A DNA stretch of 60,516 nt from Desulfosporosinus metallidurans (GCF_001936615.1 NZ_MLBF01000024.1:1-60516), one strand, 5' to 3'. Shown: positions 1-9,553, counted from the first letter of the stretch. Translations and numbers: made by a program. Notes: generated by a model not told the origin, from the sequence alone.

Positions 1-336
1 GACATCATGTCCTAAGGCGATCGCCTCGATAAGATCTTCATTCAGTTTTAGCCCCCGAGCGATCGTTCGACATATTTGGGAGACTTCCAGACTATGCGTC
101 ATTCGAGTACGATAATGATCTCCCGATGGAGCGATATAAACCTGAGTTTTATGTTTAAGGCGGCGAAACGGCTTACTGTGTAATATCCGATCGCGATCTC
201 GCTGAAATTTAGTCCGAATCGGGCACTCCTCTTCCAATTGTTCCCGCCTGCTATCCCTACTTTTAGTAGCATATGGAGAAAGGCGTTCTTCCTCTTCTTT
301 TTCGGTCCTCTCGCGAATGTTCTGAACCTCACTCAT
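1..336 (-). CDS. dgt: dGTP triphosphohydrolase (dGTPase), 5' part only
   Basis: Partial gene: the start codon is at 336 and the reading frame runs off the left edge after 112 codons. The translation carries the family N-terminal signature [17 protein letters not shown] followed by HKTQVY, then the first HD-domain helix with [13 protein letters not shown], and ends at EAIALGHDV, the start of the metal-binding HD motif. The family hydrolyses dGTP to deoxyguanosine and triphosphate in the cytoplasm. An AAGGGGG ribosome site lies about 7 nt before the ATG. In related Firmicutes dgt sits upstream of dnaG-rpoD, which would lie outside the window. The identification is firm; the rest of the protein cannot be judged. 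Confidence 0.9.
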   Translation of the reverse strand, partial: MSEVQNIRERTEKEEEERLSPYATKSRDSRREQLEEECPIRTKFQRDRDRILHSKPFRRLKHKTQVYIAPSGDHYRTRMTHSLEVSQICRTIARGLKLNEDLIEAIALGHDV

Positions 337-411
337 CTTAAAACCCCCTTGTTTGGACGTGGTTGTGTCGTACGTTTATTTTAACATAAGAGTTAGACAA
401 ACCCGTGGGGG

Positions 412-805
412 GGACTTGTATGACACAGCGCTTGGTGCTTACGACGCAGAGCAAACTAGCTGTTCAAGCTCCTGTCTTTGGGGAGCGGGGTCCCCGCCAA
501 AAGCGCCATCCGACGACCATGACTCAAACAGGACGTTTGAGGTTAGAGCACCGCCAAGGATGGCAAGGTGCCGGGATGGCGAGAGGGGACCTTGTGCACT
601 GCCCCGTATTTGGGGTCGGTCGCTTTCACGGAGTTTGCTATTCTGCTTACGTAAAGACGTCGCGCTCGTGTCACACTGCGTCCTGGCTTGGGTCGGGGGA
701 CGAAGCGACGGGGGGACGGAGAGATAAAGGACGGCGCATTTCATGTGCGCCGTCTGGATGGGGTGCAAGTTGGGGACGGTTCTTGACTTGCATTCTGACT
801 TGCAT
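412..805 (+). repeat. Structured dispersed repeat, copy A (inverted), ending in a REP pair
   Basis: This copy is in the opposite orientation to the others. It begins with GGACTTGTATGACACAGCGC at 412 and continues through the shared segment GCACTGCCCCGTATTTGGGG and the TTACGTAAAGACGTCGCGCT segment. It closes with a hairpin ACGGCGCA/TGCGCCGT (731-753) and REP-like sequence GGGGACGGTTCTTGACTTGC (about 773-792). Its middle holds a module with the palindrome CTCAAAC/GTTTGAG (about 525-545) that is shared with copy E at 43134. Long open frames run through it on both strands, but none resembles a protein. The segment 337-411 holds only the dgt upstream region, with no clear feature. Confidence 0.8.
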
Positions 806-814
806 TTTTTGGGG

Positions 815-1627
815 TCAAACCACAATCCGGCTTATTTGCGACTCGCTTATCCCGCCGAACAGCTCTCCGAGATCTTTAAGATTAAGGGAATAATTCTGTC
901 GAAGGGTTCGAATCATCTCATTTCGTCGGGACTTCTTCCCTAATAATTCTTCCATGGTTATTTTTTCATCAGCTAATATTTGCTCTAGTCGTGCTTTGGC
1001 AGCGGAAAAAGTGTGTGTACGGCCTTGATTTTCTTGCCCATAATCCTGGTGTTCCTCTATATCTAATATATTGCCATTAACCTCTCCATATTTGGCAACA
1101 AATTTCTGGTATTCGGACTTCGCTATTGAACCCGCAAAGAAGCCTAATATCATACTCGTATCTAATAAGTCAAAATCATCGTTTGCTTTTCCAGAGTATA
1201 TATTATTACTACTCCACTTGAACTCACTCGGTTTTTCAACAAGCTTGGCCTTCACCGGGTTATTGTGGATATATCGGCTAACCTCTAACAAATATCGGTC
1301 GTCTTTAACGAGCTCGCTCCTAAACCTATCTTGGAAAAGGTGACCGCTCCTCTGATGAACGCGATTAAAATATGCGACGTAACTCACATTGATGCTCTTC
1401 ATTAGTTTGGAAATATCGTTACCATTATCGTTGATCAGGAGATGGACATGATTATCCATTAGACAGTAGGCATAGACTAAAAAATCATGCTTCGCCCTGG
1501 CCTTCGAAAGTGTCTCTAGAAATCTGAATTTATCTTCCTCATTTCGAAATATATCCTTTTTCTCATTACCCCGCTGGACCACGTGATATGTGGAAAATTC
1601 TCCTCTGATCCTTTGCACTCTTGGCAT
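815..1627 (-). CDS. REP-associated tyrosine transposase (RAYT, Y1_Tnp/IS200-like)
   Basis: A 270-residue single-strand transposase of the Y1 HuH class. Residues about 1-130 form the Y1_Tnp domain: the HuH metal-binding motif is in YCLMDNHVHLLI (about 55-66), and the catalytic tyrosine candidate lies in SRYIHNNPVKA. The C-terminal part ends in a helix-turn-helix-like segment, LKDLGELFGGISESQISRIV, common in clostridial members. RAYTs nick and join DNA at REP palindromes rather than moving as typical insertion sequences. The gene is bracketed by REP-like sequences at about 764-805 and 1686-1729, and the same palindrome recurs through the window. It is a monocistron between dgt and ppdK. It looks intact, but activity is unknown. 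Confidence 0.88.
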   Translation of the reverse strand: MPRVQRIRGEFSTYHVVQRGNEKKDIFRNEEDKFRFLETLSKARAKHDFLVYAYCLMDNHVHLLINDNGNDISKLMKSINVSYVAYFNRVHQRSGHLFQDRFRSELVKDDRYLLEVSRYIHNNPVKAKLVEKPSEFKWSSNNIYSGKANDDFDLLDTSMILGFFAGSIAKSEYQKFVAKYGEVNGNILDIEEHQDYGQENQGRTHTFSAAKARLEQILADEKITMEELLGKKSRRNEMIRTLRQNYSLNLKDLGELFGGISESQISRIVV

Positions 1628-1685
1628 ATGTATCCCCTTCTTAGTTACATGATTTAAGGAAAATTATACCATTAGTATTGGTGAA

Positions 1686-1729
1686 ATGCAAGTGCAAGAA
1701 CCGTCCCTCGACTTGCATGACTTGCACAA
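1686..1729. repeat. REP-like palindrome upstream of the RAYT
   Basis: ATGCAAGTGCAAGAACCGTC is followed by CCTCGACTTGCATGACTTGC. The ATGCAAGT...ACTTGCAT ends are complementary and the AAGAACCGTCCC core matches the cores at 773, 21408, 32286, 52853 and 53024. Together with the matching unit at 764-805 it brackets the transposase gene. Confidence 0.75.
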
Positions 1730-1768
1730 AAAAGGCAAGAACAAAGCTTTTAAGAGCTCGTTCTTGCC
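1727..1768 (-). terminator. Intrinsic terminator of ppdK
   Basis: On the minus strand a GGCAAGAAC/GTTCTTGCC stem with a long loop is followed by TTTTTT (plus-strand A run 1727-1733). It lies about 20 nt after the ppdK stop codon. Confidence 0.85.
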
Positions 1769-1788
1769 TTAACTTACCGATATAGGTT

Positions 1789-4431
1789 CTATCGATTTTT
1801 GACGACTGCTTGTGCTGCGGCTAGGCGCGCGATGGGTACGCGGAATGGGGAACAAGAGACATAATCCAAGCCGACCATGTGACAGAATTCTACCGAGTTA
1901 GGCTCCCCGCCGTGCTCACCACAGATCCCTAAGCCGAGATTCGGATTTGTACCCCGCCCGAGTTTCACTGCCATGTCGATGAGCTTGCCAACCCCCGCGC
2001 GGTCAAGCACAACAAAGGGGTCAGTTGACATGAGTTTGTTTTCCAGATAGGCCGGTAGGAACTTACCTTGAGCATCATCACGGGACAGGCCCATCGTCAT
2101 TTGGGTAAGATCGTTCGTCCCGAAGGAGAAGAAGTCTGCTACTTTTCCGACCTCATCCGCCAGAAGAGCAGCTCTTGGAACCTCAATCATAGTTCCAACC
2201 TTATAGTGGAGAGAGACATTTTGTTCCCTCATGACCTCTGCTGCTGTGTCATCGACAAGCTTACGCATCATGAGAAATTCTTCTTTCCCCATGATAAGTG
2301 GAATCATGACTTCTGGATGAATGTCATACCCTTCTTTGACCAAGCGTGCACTGGCTTGGAAAATTGCACGAGCTTGCATGACCGTTATTTCGGGGAAGGA
2401 CACACCGAGACGACAACCACGGTGCCCAAGCATTGGGTTTAGCTCAGAAAGTGCTCGAACTTTACGTAGTAAAGCCTCTTTTTCATGTAAGGTGTCAGGG
2501 TCATTTTGGGTCATTTTGAGTTTCGTAATCTCCACAATCAGTTCCTCAGAGTGTGGCAGAAACTCGTGCAACGGAGGATCCAACAGCCGAATAGTCACCG
2601 AAAGCCCCTGCATCGCTTTCAAAATACCATAGAAGTCTCCTTCTTGCATTGGAAGGAGTTTTGCTAAGGCAACTTCGCGCTCTTCGAGAGTTTGGGCAAG
2701 GATCATCTCTTGAACGATCGGAATTCGTTCAGGATCCATAAACATGTGCTCCGTCCGAGTCAATCCAATTCCGACGGCTCCGAAATTCCGGGCGTTCGTC
2801 GCTTCTGTCGGTGTATCAGCATTGGCCATGACACGAAGTCTAGCAATCTCGTCCGCCCAGTCCAAGTACTCTTTAAAATTTTCACTAAGTTCCGGATCAA
2901 CCATGGCAACTTCTCCCTTAATGACTCGTCCACTTGATCCGTCGATGGAGAAGATTGATCCAGCCGGATACTCCACCCCTTCGATGACGACTAAATCTTG
3001 CCCATAGTCAATCTTTAAGGCATCGCACCCACAAACAGCCGGTTTGCCCATATGACGGGAGACGACGGCCGCATGACTTGTCATACCCCCACGACTTGTT
3101 AAAATCCCCTGGGCCGCCAAGATACCGCGAATATCATCTGGTGTGGTTTCCGTACGAACCAAAATGACTTTCTCGCCGGCTTCCCCTAACCGTTCTGCTT
3201 CTTCCGCACTAAAGACAATCTTTCCGGATGCGGCGCCTGGTGAAGCAGGGAGCCCTTTCGCCAGAACTTGGAGCTTTGCACCCGTATCCATACGGCGATG
3301 TAATAAATGGTCCAGTTGCTCCGGCTCAATCCTCATGATGGCTTCTTCTTTACTAATCATACCCTCATGGAAAAGTTCCACAGCCACACGGATTGCAGCC
3401 GAAGCGGTTCGTTTGCCATTTCGAGTCTGGAGCATATAGAGTTTTCCGCGTTCGATGGTAAATTCTATATCTTGCATATCGCGATAATGGGACTCCAGGC
3501 GACTAGAAATCTCCACAAATTGATTGTAGATTTCCAGGTTTTCCTGAGCCAAGGTGGCGATCGGTTGTGGTGTCCGGATACCAGCCACCACGTCTTCTCC
3601 TTGAGCATTCATCAGATATTCACCGTAGAGAGCTTTTTCCCCGGTCGAAGGATTACGGGTAAAGGCCACGCCAGTCCCTGAGTCGGAACCCATATTTCCA
3701 AAGACCATGGACTGTACGTTCACTGCGGTTCCGATGTCATGGGGAATATTGTTGATTTTGCGGTAAACATTTGCACGGTCATTATTCCAAGAACGGAAAA
3801 CAGCCAAAACCGCTAACTCTAACTGGACTTTGGGGTCCATAGGAAATGGTTTGCCGGTCTTACGTTCAATTTTTTTCTTATACTCAGTAACCATCCATTT
3901 AAGGCTCTCAGCAGAGAGTTCAGAGTCGTAATGAACCCCTTGCTTCTCTTTCGCAGTCTCTAAAATCTGTTCAAAGTTGTAATGTTCGACTTCTAAGACG
4001 ACATCTCCAAACATTTGAATAAACCGACGATAACAGTCCCAAGCAAATCGCTCGTTTTGCGTATTGACTACTAAGGCTTCCACGGTATCATCATTTAATC
4101 CTAAGTTGAGAACGGTGTCCATCATTCCAGGCATCGAAAACTTCGCCCCGGACCTTACCGAAACGAGAAGTGGATTTTTCTTATCCCCAAAGAGTTTACC
4201 TGTGGCTGCCTCAACCTCAGCCAAGGCTGGCCAGACTTGATCCCAAGTCCCGTCTGGGACATTTTCACCGTTACTGTAATACGCATTGCAAGCTTCCGTG
4301 GTAATGGTAAATCCCGGAGGCACAGGTAAACCAATATTGGTCATTTCCGCTAAATTTGCCCCTTTACCTCCTAACAAGTCACGCATGGAAGCCTTTCCTT
4401 CAGAGAATAAGTAAACATACTTCTTAGACAT
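1789..4431 (-). CDS. ppdK: Pyruvate, phosphate dikinase
   Basis: An 880-residue enzyme, the usual PPDK length, interconverting pyruvate + ATP + Pi with phosphoenolpyruvate + AMP + PPi. The N-terminal nucleotide-binding domain (GGKGANLAEM near residue 22) is followed by the phosphohistidine domain with GGMTSHAAVVSRHMGKPAV (about 448-466; catalytic His in TSHA, preceded by the regulatory Thr). The C-terminal PEP/pyruvate TIM barrel ends with GICGEHGGEP. The gene overlaps the end of its regulator by 8 nt, so the two are co-transcribed. In anaerobes this enzyme can run in the glycolytic direction and yield extra ATP from PPi, or make PEP for gluconeogenesis. Identification is certain. Confidence 0.98.
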   Translation of the reverse strand: MSKKYVYLFSEGKASMRDLLGGKGANLAEMTNIGLPVPPGFTITTEACNAYYSNGENVPDGTWDQVWPALAEVEAATGKLFGDKKNPLLVSVRSGAKFSMPGMMDTVLNLGLNDDTVEALVVNTQNERFAWDCYRRFIQMFGDVVLEVEHYNFEQILETAKEKQGVHYDSELSAESLKWMVTEYKKKIERKTGKPFPMDPKVQLELAVLAVFRSWNNDRANVYRKINNIPHDIGTAVNVQSMVFGNMGSDSGTGVAFTRNPSTGEKALYGEYLMNAQGEDVVAGIRTPQPIATLAQENLEIYNQFVEISSRLESHYRDMQDIEFTIERGKLYMLQTRNGKRTASAAIRVAVELFHEGMISKEEAIMRIEPEQLDHLLHRRMDTGAKLQVLAKGLPASPGAASGKIVFSAEEAERLGEAGEKVILVRTETTPDDIRGILAAQGILTSRGGMTSHAAVVSRHMGKPAVCGCDALKIDYGQDLVVIEGVEYPAGSIFSIDGSSGRVIKGEVAMVDPELSENFKEYLDWADEIARLRVMANADTPTEATNARNFGAVGIGLTRTEHMFMDPERIPIVQEMILAQTLEEREVALAKLLPMQEGDFYGILKAMQGLSVTIRLLDPPLHEFLPHSEELIVEITKLKMTQNDPDTLHEKEALLRKVRALSELNPMLGHRGCRLGVSFPEITVMQARAIFQASARLVKEGYDIHPEVMIPLIMGKEEFLMMRKLVDDTAAEVMREQNVSLHYKVGTMIEVPRAALLADEVGKVADFFSFGTNDLTQMTMGLSRDDAQGKFLPAYLENKLMSTDPFVVLDRAGVGKLIDMAVKLGRGTNPNLGLGICGEHGGEPNSVEFCHMVGLDYVSCSPFRVPIARLAAAQAVVKNR

Positions 4432-5245
4432 TTCGCTCCCCCTTAAATAATATTTCTAACGCGATACTCGCGGTCTCTTCAACGGCCTTGCCAGTAGCAT
4501 CAATAATCGGACAGCCAATTCGTTTCATAATCCCACGCGCATATTCCAACTCTTGCATGATCCGCTCTAGGTTAGCGTAATCTGCAGTTGCGCCCAAACC
4601 AAGGGTTTTTAAACGTTCTGTTCGGATTTGGTTAAGCAATTCCGGTCGCAATGTTAACCCAATCACTTTCCGCGGGGAAATACGAAATAGTTCCTCAGGG
4701 GGATCGACTTCTGGAACCAACGGAATATTCGCGGCCTTGAGTCCTTTATGAGCTAAGTACATGCTGAGTGGAGTTTTTGAAGTTCGAGAGACCCCAATTA
4801 GAACAACATCGGCATAAAGAACTCCACGAGAATCCTTTCCGTCGTCATATTTAACGGCGAATTCAATCGCCTCCACTTTACGGAAATACTGTTCATCCAA
4901 ACGATGAATGATATTCGGCGTGTGGGTAGGTTCCATACCGGTTAGATTAGAAAGTGCGCCAATCAGCGGACCCAATATATCAACGGTTTTCAGTCCCTTC
5001 TCGGCTGCCCTTTTCTCTAGATAGTCTCGCAGACCTTTAAGTACAAGGGTATAAACTAAAATGGCTTCTTCGGCCATAGCTTCTTCCATAATATCTTCCA
5101 GATGTGCTTCATCACGCACGTAGGGAACCCGACGAATCCGAGTCTTTACGCCAAAAAATTGTGCCGCCGCCGCCCGGCCTACAAACTCAGCCGTTTCTCC
5201 GAGTGCATCTGAAATAACATAAAGTACAGGCATTTGGGTCGTCAC
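4424..5245 (-). CDS. PPDK regulatory protein (bifunctional Ser/Thr kinase / pyrophosphorylase, DUF299)
   Basis: About 273 residues of the kinase-pyrophosphorylase family, which inactivates PPDK by ADP-dependent phosphorylation of the threonine beside the catalytic histidine and reactivates it by Pi-dependent removal. Visible landmarks are VISDALGETAE at the N-terminus and the P-loop-like GVSRTSKTPLSMYLA in the middle. I choose the GTG at 5245 because GGAGGTG lies 7 nt upstream and it gives the family length; an upstream ATG at 5269 would add 8 residues without a ribosome site. Its 8-nt overlap with ppdK fits a dedicated regulator. It follows the CcpN-like gene, as in Bacillus (yqzB-yqfL). Confidence 0.92.
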   Translation of the reverse strand: MTTQMPVLYVISDALGETAEFVGRAAAAQFFGVKTRIRRVPYVRDEAHLEDIMEEAMAEEAILVYTLVLKGLRDYLEKRAAEKGLKTVDILGPLIGALSNLTGMEPTHTPNIIHRLDEQYFRKVEAIEFAVKYDDGKDSRGVLYADVVLIGVSRTSKTPLSMYLAHKGLKAANIPLVPEVDPPEELFRISPRKVIGLTLRPELLNQIRTERLKTLGLGATADYANLERIMQELEYARGIMKRIGCPIIDATGKAVEETASIALEILFKGERNV

Positions 5246-5339
5246 ATCGTCACCTCCGAATTCATACAAAGTCCATCCTAACTACTGACCTTAAACTCCC
5301 GTTTTCTGACCTCCGGCCTCAGCCCTCTGACTTCTGGAA

Positions 5340-5981
5340 TTACAACCTCGTTTCCGCAATATCCACAAAGAGCTTTGTGACGTTCGTCTTGGTAAACCGC
5401 CCCACAACCTCGTAACATTCGTCCCCGTTTTCATCAATATACCCTTCCACCACCGGCAAACTGTCAACCTGATGCTGCACCAGTTTCTTGGCCGCACTAA
5501 AGACAGGTTCATCCGGGGTCGTCATATAGATATTCGGCATACGCGTCATTATTACGCCGACAGGAACTTGTTGAAGGTCGGTTTTTCCTAAAGATGCTTT
5601 CATAATATCTTTACGCGAGAGCATTCCTAACAGGACGCGGTCAGTTCCTACAACCGTCAGACTCCCTACATTTTGCGTGAACATCGTAACCGATGCTTCA
5701 TAGATACTCGCGCTTTCCAAGACATTGACGGGCATGGACTTAAACGCGCAGACCCGGAGCTGAAGCATGCGCTCCATAATTGGGGAAGGTCCGAGATTTT
5801 CTCGATAAGAATACCCCACTCGTGGCCTGGCCTCTAGGACCCCGGACATCGTCAAAATGGTTAAATCCGGGCGGAGAGTGGCCCGCGTCAAATTCAGCTT
5901 TGCCGCAATCTTTTCACCAGTAATGGGACCTGTGGATTTCACAATTTCCACAATTCGCTGTTGACGATCCGTCCATTCCAA
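5340..5981 (-). CDS. CcpN/YqzB-family transcriptional regulator (HTH + two CBS domains)
   Basis: 213 residues. Residues about 1-65 form a winged helix (QQRIVEIVKSTGPITGEKIA). Two CBS domains follow (about 80-140, with GSLTVVGTDRVLLGMLSRKD, and 145-210, with VDSLPVVEGYIDENGDE). B. subtilis CcpN represses gluconeogenic genes and senses the energy state through its CBS pair. Placement directly before the PPDK regulator and ppdK suggests a role in pyruvate/PEP control, which is inference. It is divergent in neither direction and is likely the first gene of the ppdK operon, with AGAGGTGA about 10 nt before the ATG. Confidence 0.9.
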   Translation of the reverse strand: MEWTDRQQRIVEIVKSTGPITGEKIAAKLNLTRATLRPDLTILTMSGVLEARPRVGYSYRENLGPSPIMERMLQLRVCAFKSMPVNVLESASIYEASVTMFTQNVGSLTVVGTDRVLLGMLSRKDIMKASLGKTDLQQVPVGVIMTRMPNIYMTTPDEPVFSAAKKLVQHQVDSLPVVEGYIDENGDECYEVVGRFTKTNVTKLFVDIAETRL

Positions 5982-6126
5982 CCGATTTCACCTCTTAATG
6001 CTTCTCTCTGTCTTAATGTGACATACTAATTGTGTTTTATACGGTTTATTATATCACATGCTCTTAATTATTTACTAGATAGTGAGCCTATATTTTTATT
6101 CAATGTCTGATTTGATTATAGTTAAA

Positions 6127-6157
6127 CCTCAGATGGAGCTCAAAACTCCACCTGAGG
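6127..6157. terminator. Terminator after glyS
   Basis: CCTCAGATGGAG and CTCCACCTGAGG form a 12-bp stem with one mismatch. A T5 run lies on the plus side and a weaker TTTAACT tract on the minus side, 11 nt past the glyS stop codon. It separates glyQS from the CcpN-like gene. Confidence 0.75.
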
Positions 6158-6167
6158 TTTTTGTACT

Positions 6168-8243
6168 TTAAGCCAAAACGCTCAAGTCACCCAAGCATCC
6201 CAGCATAATCACACATTGACCAAGTAAGGCCAAACGGGTCTTTTTCAAGTTTTCATCGTCCACCATAATCATCACGGCTTGGAAAAGGGCTTCGATCTGT
6301 GGTACAAGTTCCCCGGCAAGCTTATAGGCCTCAGTATAGTTTCCCATCTCTACGGCTTGATCAAAACGCTCGCAGCGCATGGATATCCCTTGCGCTAGAG
6401 CAATTTCCGTTGAGTCGGCCAACAAAGATGGATCTAAAACTTGAAGGGTTTCTTTTTTAGTCAGGTTAAAACAACGGGTATAGGCTTGGGCATATTGAAT
6501 AAACGATTCTTCTTGGCGTTTTTCAGAAAGTACCTGGGCTCTTTTCTTGACACGATTGAATTGGTCACAACCTTGCGCTAATACCGCTTCCACCGTATCA
6601 TAGCGTAGTCCTTGTTCCTGAAGCACAAAACGCACCCGCTGTTGAAAGAAATCCTGTAACAGAGGTAGGATGTCCTCTGTTGGTAAAGGTGAAGTCCCCT
6701 GCTCGCTGAAACTACGATAGGACTCCAGCAAAAGCTCTGTTAAAGAAAGGTCCCAGCCGGAATCTAAGAGAATGGCAACGATCCCTTGTGCTTGGCGTCT
6801 GAGTGCATAGGGATCCTGAGACCCTGTGGGCTGAATCCCAATACTGAATGCTCCAACAATCGCATCGAGTTTATCAGCCATGCTGACGACACGCCCTGAC
6901 ACGGATACCGGTAACTCATCTCCTGCAAAGCGAGGTTGATAGTGTTCGAGTATCCCCTGACAGACCTCAGGTTTCTCTCCACTGGCTCTGGCGTAGTCCG
7001 CCCCCATAATTCCTTGCAGTTCCGGAAAATCGCTGACCATCAAGGTTACAAGATCCGCTTTCGCCAAAAAGGCGGTTCGATCAATCTCTTCTTGTTGAGC
7101 TCTTCCGAATCCCAGCCTCTCCGCAATAAATCGCGACAGAGTGCGTAGGCGCTCGACCCGCTGTTCTACCGTACCCAATTTCTCGTGATACACAATTTTA
7201 CCTAACTTGGAAACCAACTCTGCTAGAGGGACTTTTTGATCCTCTCGATAATAAAAAGCTGCATCTTCTAAACGAGCTTTTAACACTTTTTCGTTTCCGG
7301 CTTTCACTGTGTCTAGAGCAAAAGCATTTCCGTTACGCACGGTGATAAAATAGGGCAACAGTTTTCCGTCTTTAGTCCGAACTGGAAAGTAGCGTTGGTG
7401 CTCTCGCATCGGGGTTGTCATCACCGCCTCTGGCAAGTGCATATATTGTGAGGCTACTTCACCCAATAATGCTGTCGGATATTCCACGATATGGATAACT
7501 TCGTCCAAGAGCTCCTCATCTTTAGGTACCTCTCCACCGACCTTCTCGGCAAGGACTTTGATTTGAGCTTCGATTTCATCCTTTCTTTCCTCTGGATCAA
7601 CGATGACGTAAGCTTTACGCAAGGCTTCGCGATAATCAGACGGTTGGCTAAACAAAACGGGTTCTGTCGTCAGTGTGCGGTGCCCACGTGAAGCCCGTCC
7701 AGACTCTAGCCCGACGAACTTAAACGGTACGACCTCTGTTCCGTAAAGCGCCACAATCCAACGAATCGGGCGAGCAAAACGGAAGTCTAAGTCTCCCCAA
7801 CGCATAGGCTTAGGAAAATGCAAGGCATTGATGAGATCCGTTGCGAACTGGGGCAGTAAAGTCGGAGTCTCTACCCCAGTTTCCGATATACGAGCAAACA
7901 CATACGGCACTCTGTTGACCTCTTGCACAAAAAGGGATTCCACTACCACTCCCTGCCCTTTGGCAAAACCTTGGGCAGCTTTCGTTGGGACCCCGTTCGC
8001 GTCATAGGCTGCTTTCACTGCCGGACCTTTGACTTCCATCAATAAATCTTGTTGCTTTTCCTCAAGCCCCGTCACCAAAAGTGCGAGACGACGAGGGGTT
8101 GCGAAAATCCTTAAATCCGTAAAGTTTAAGCGCAGTTCGGCAAACCGTTTGCGCGCTTGTTCCTCCAACTGGGCCATCGCCGCGGGGGAGAATTTAGCAG
8201 GGATTTCTTCAGTACCAATTTCAAGCAAAAAATCGTTCGCCAT
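6168..8243 (-). CDS. glyS: Glycyl-tRNA synthetase, beta subunit
   Basis: 691 residues, the normal length of the beta chain of the alpha2beta2 bacterial enzyme. The N-terminus FLLEIGTEEIPAKF is diagnostic, and the central HD-like region includes ADKLDAIVGAFSIG. The C-terminal anticodon-binding region is present in full. The subunit supplies tRNA binding to the glyQ product. It starts 1 nt after the glyQ stop codon, so translation is probably coupled. Expression is controlled by the T-box upstream of glyQ. Confidence 0.98.
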   Translation of the reverse strand: MANDFLLEIGTEEIPAKFSPAAMAQLEEQARKRFAELRLNFTDLRIFATPRRLALLVTGLEEKQQDLLMEVKGPAVKAAYDANGVPTKAAQGFAKGQGVVVESLFVQEVNRVPYVFARISETGVETPTLLPQFATDLINALHFPKPMRWGDLDFRFARPIRWIVALYGTEVVPFKFVGLESGRASRGHRTLTTEPVLFSQPSDYREALRKAYVIVDPEERKDEIEAQIKVLAEKVGGEVPKDEELLDEVIHIVEYPTALLGEVASQYMHLPEAVMTTPMREHQRYFPVRTKDGKLLPYFITVRNGNAFALDTVKAGNEKVLKARLEDAAFYYREDQKVPLAELVSKLGKIVYHEKLGTVEQRVERLRTLSRFIAERLGFGRAQQEEIDRTAFLAKADLVTLMVSDFPELQGIMGADYARASGEKPEVCQGILEHYQPRFAGDELPVSVSGRVVSMADKLDAIVGAFSIGIQPTGSQDPYALRRQAQGIVAILLDSGWDLSLTELLLESYRSFSEQGTSPLPTEDILPLLQDFFQQRVRFVLQEQGLRYDTVEAVLAQGCDQFNRVKKRAQVLSEKRQEESFIQYAQAYTRCFNLTKKETLQVLDPSLLADSTEIALAQGISMRCERFDQAVEMGNYTEAYKLAGELVPQIEALFQAVMIMVDDENLKKTRLALLGQCVIMLGCLGDLSVLA

Positions 8244-8244
8244 C

Positions 8245-9135
8245 TTACTCCACCTCTTTCACTGAATTTTTCTTTAACAAGGGGAAGCCTAATCTCTCCC
8301 GCTGCTCCACGAAAGCCTGGGCACAAAGACGGGCGAGCACACGCACCCGGGCAATATAACTTGTACGTTCTGTGACACTAATGGCTCCCCGAGCATCAAG
8401 AAGGTTAAACGTATGAGAGCATTTCAGCACGTAATCATAGGCCGGGAGTACCAGTCCCTTTTCCACGACCCGCTTCGCTTCACGCTCATACATGTCGAAC
8501 CAGATTTGCAACGCTTCAATATCAGCAACTTCAAAGTTATAATGCGAGTAATCAATTTCATTTTGCAGATAAATATCCCCATACGTGACATCGCCGACCC
8601 ACTCAATGTCATACACGCTATCTTTAGTTTGAATATAAGTGGCCAGTCGCTCCAGTCCATAGGTAATCTCAGCACAGACGGGTTTGCAGTCAATCCCCCC
8701 GCACTGTTGAAAATACGTAAACTGGGTCACTTCCATCCCGTCTAACCACACTTCCCAGCCCAGCCCCCACGCACCCATCGTTGGCGATTCCCAGTTGTCT
8801 TCCACGAAGCGAATATCATGCTCTTTCGGATTAATTCCCATACGTTCCAAACTCTGCAGGTAAAGTTCCTGAACATTGTCTGGCGAGGGCTTGAGAATGA
8901 CTTGGTATTGGAAATAGTGCTGTAAACGATTGGGGTTTTCCCCATACCGTCCATCCGTCGGTCGACGCGACGGTTCAACATAGGCTACATTCCACGGCTC
9001 CGGCCCAAGAGCGCGCAGAAAGGTCGAGGGATTCATCGTTCCGGCTCCTTTTTCCACATCATAAGGTTGGGCGATAATGCACCCCTGTTCTCCCCAAAAC
9101 TTGTTGAGGGTAAGGATTATGTCTTGAAACTTCAT
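8245..9135 (-). CDS. glyQ: Glycyl-tRNA synthetase, alpha subunit
   Basis: 296 residues forming the catalytic class II core that activates glycine. Characteristic segments are [20 protein letters not shown] near the N-terminus, the class II motif 2 region ending [17 protein letters not shown], and the C-terminal [19 protein letters not shown] lies 7 nt before the ATG. It is the first gene of the glyQS operon, 145 nt after the T-box terminator. Confidence 0.98.
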   Translation of the reverse strand: MKFQDIILTLNKFWGEQGCIIAQPYDVEKGAGTMNPSTFLRALGPEPWNVAYVEPSRRPTDGRYGENPNRLQHYFQYQVILKPSPDNVQELYLQSLERMGINPKEHDIRFVEDNWESPTMGAWGLGWEVWLDGMEVTQFTYFQQCGGIDCKPVCAEITYGLERLATYIQTKDSVYDIEWVGDVTYGDIYLQNEIDYSHYNFEVADIEALQIWFDMYEREAKRVVEKGLVLPAYDYVLKCSHTFNLLDARGAISVTERTSYIARVRVLARLCAQAFVEQRERLGFPLLKKNSVKEVE

Positions 9136-9280
9136 TGTTAGCCTCCTATGTTTTTATTCTTGAGCATTTTCTTAGTAACGCATATGCCTTTTACTTAAGG
9201 ATATCGTCTGCCCGGAAACACATTTTCATTGATCAAAGAAAACTTTTCCAGTCCTTAACACGGAAAAGATTTAAGAAAAC

Positions 9281-9492
9281 AAAAAAGCGCTCACCCCCGT
9301 AGCATTTAAGCTACAGGGACGAGAGCTTGTTCCCGCGGTTCCACCCTGTTTGACCCATTAAGGTCCCCTTCGTTTCTAATGCTCCGAGCTGCCCCATTCG
9401 CTTCTCCTATTCGGCTTCCACCCATCCGAACTCGCTAAAAGAGAGGGCTTACGAACTTCTTTCCCATCATTGCATTATAAAGGTATTGATTT
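9281..9492 (-). promoter_or_regulatory. T-box riboswitch leader of glyQS
   Basis: The conserved T-box sequence AGGGTGGAACCGCGGG lies on the minus strand at about 9332-9347. It is followed by a terminator stem CCCTGTAGC/GCTACGGGGG and T6 (plus-strand 9281-9286). The upstream part can fold as stem I and II/III. Uncharged tRNA-Gly pairing to the specifier loop and the T-box bulge should favour the antiterminator and allow glyQS transcription. I could not fix the specifier triplet by eye. Confidence 0.95.
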
Positions 9493-9498
9493 GAATTC

Positions 9499-9527
9499 AT
9501 TATATGCTGAGGAAGAAGTTGTGTCAA
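9499..9527 (-). promoter_or_regulatory. Consensus sigma-A promoter of glyQS
   Basis: TTGACA (9522-9527), a 17-bp spacer and TATAAT (9499-9504) on the minus strand match the housekeeping consensus at all 12 positions. The predicted start near 9492 gives a T-box leader of about 210 nt. Confidence 0.9.
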
Positions 9528-9553
9528 ACGAAAGGTCCCATTCATCGCGTTCC

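Noticed and set aside
353..943. Several long overlapping open frames of 66-162 codons on both strands
   Set aside because: They run through repeat copy A, recur in the other copies with shifted frames, and have no recognisable domain; the repeat is GC-rich and self-complementary, which keeps several frames open.
5291..5512. A 73-codon minus-strand frame at the end of the CcpN-like gene
   Set aside because: It overlaps the C-terminal CBS domain in another frame, has no clear ribosome site and no family resemblance.
6764..8375. Open frames opposite or out of phase with glyS and glyQ
   Set aside because: They are shadows of two certain genes with normal codon pattern and no ribosome sites of their own.
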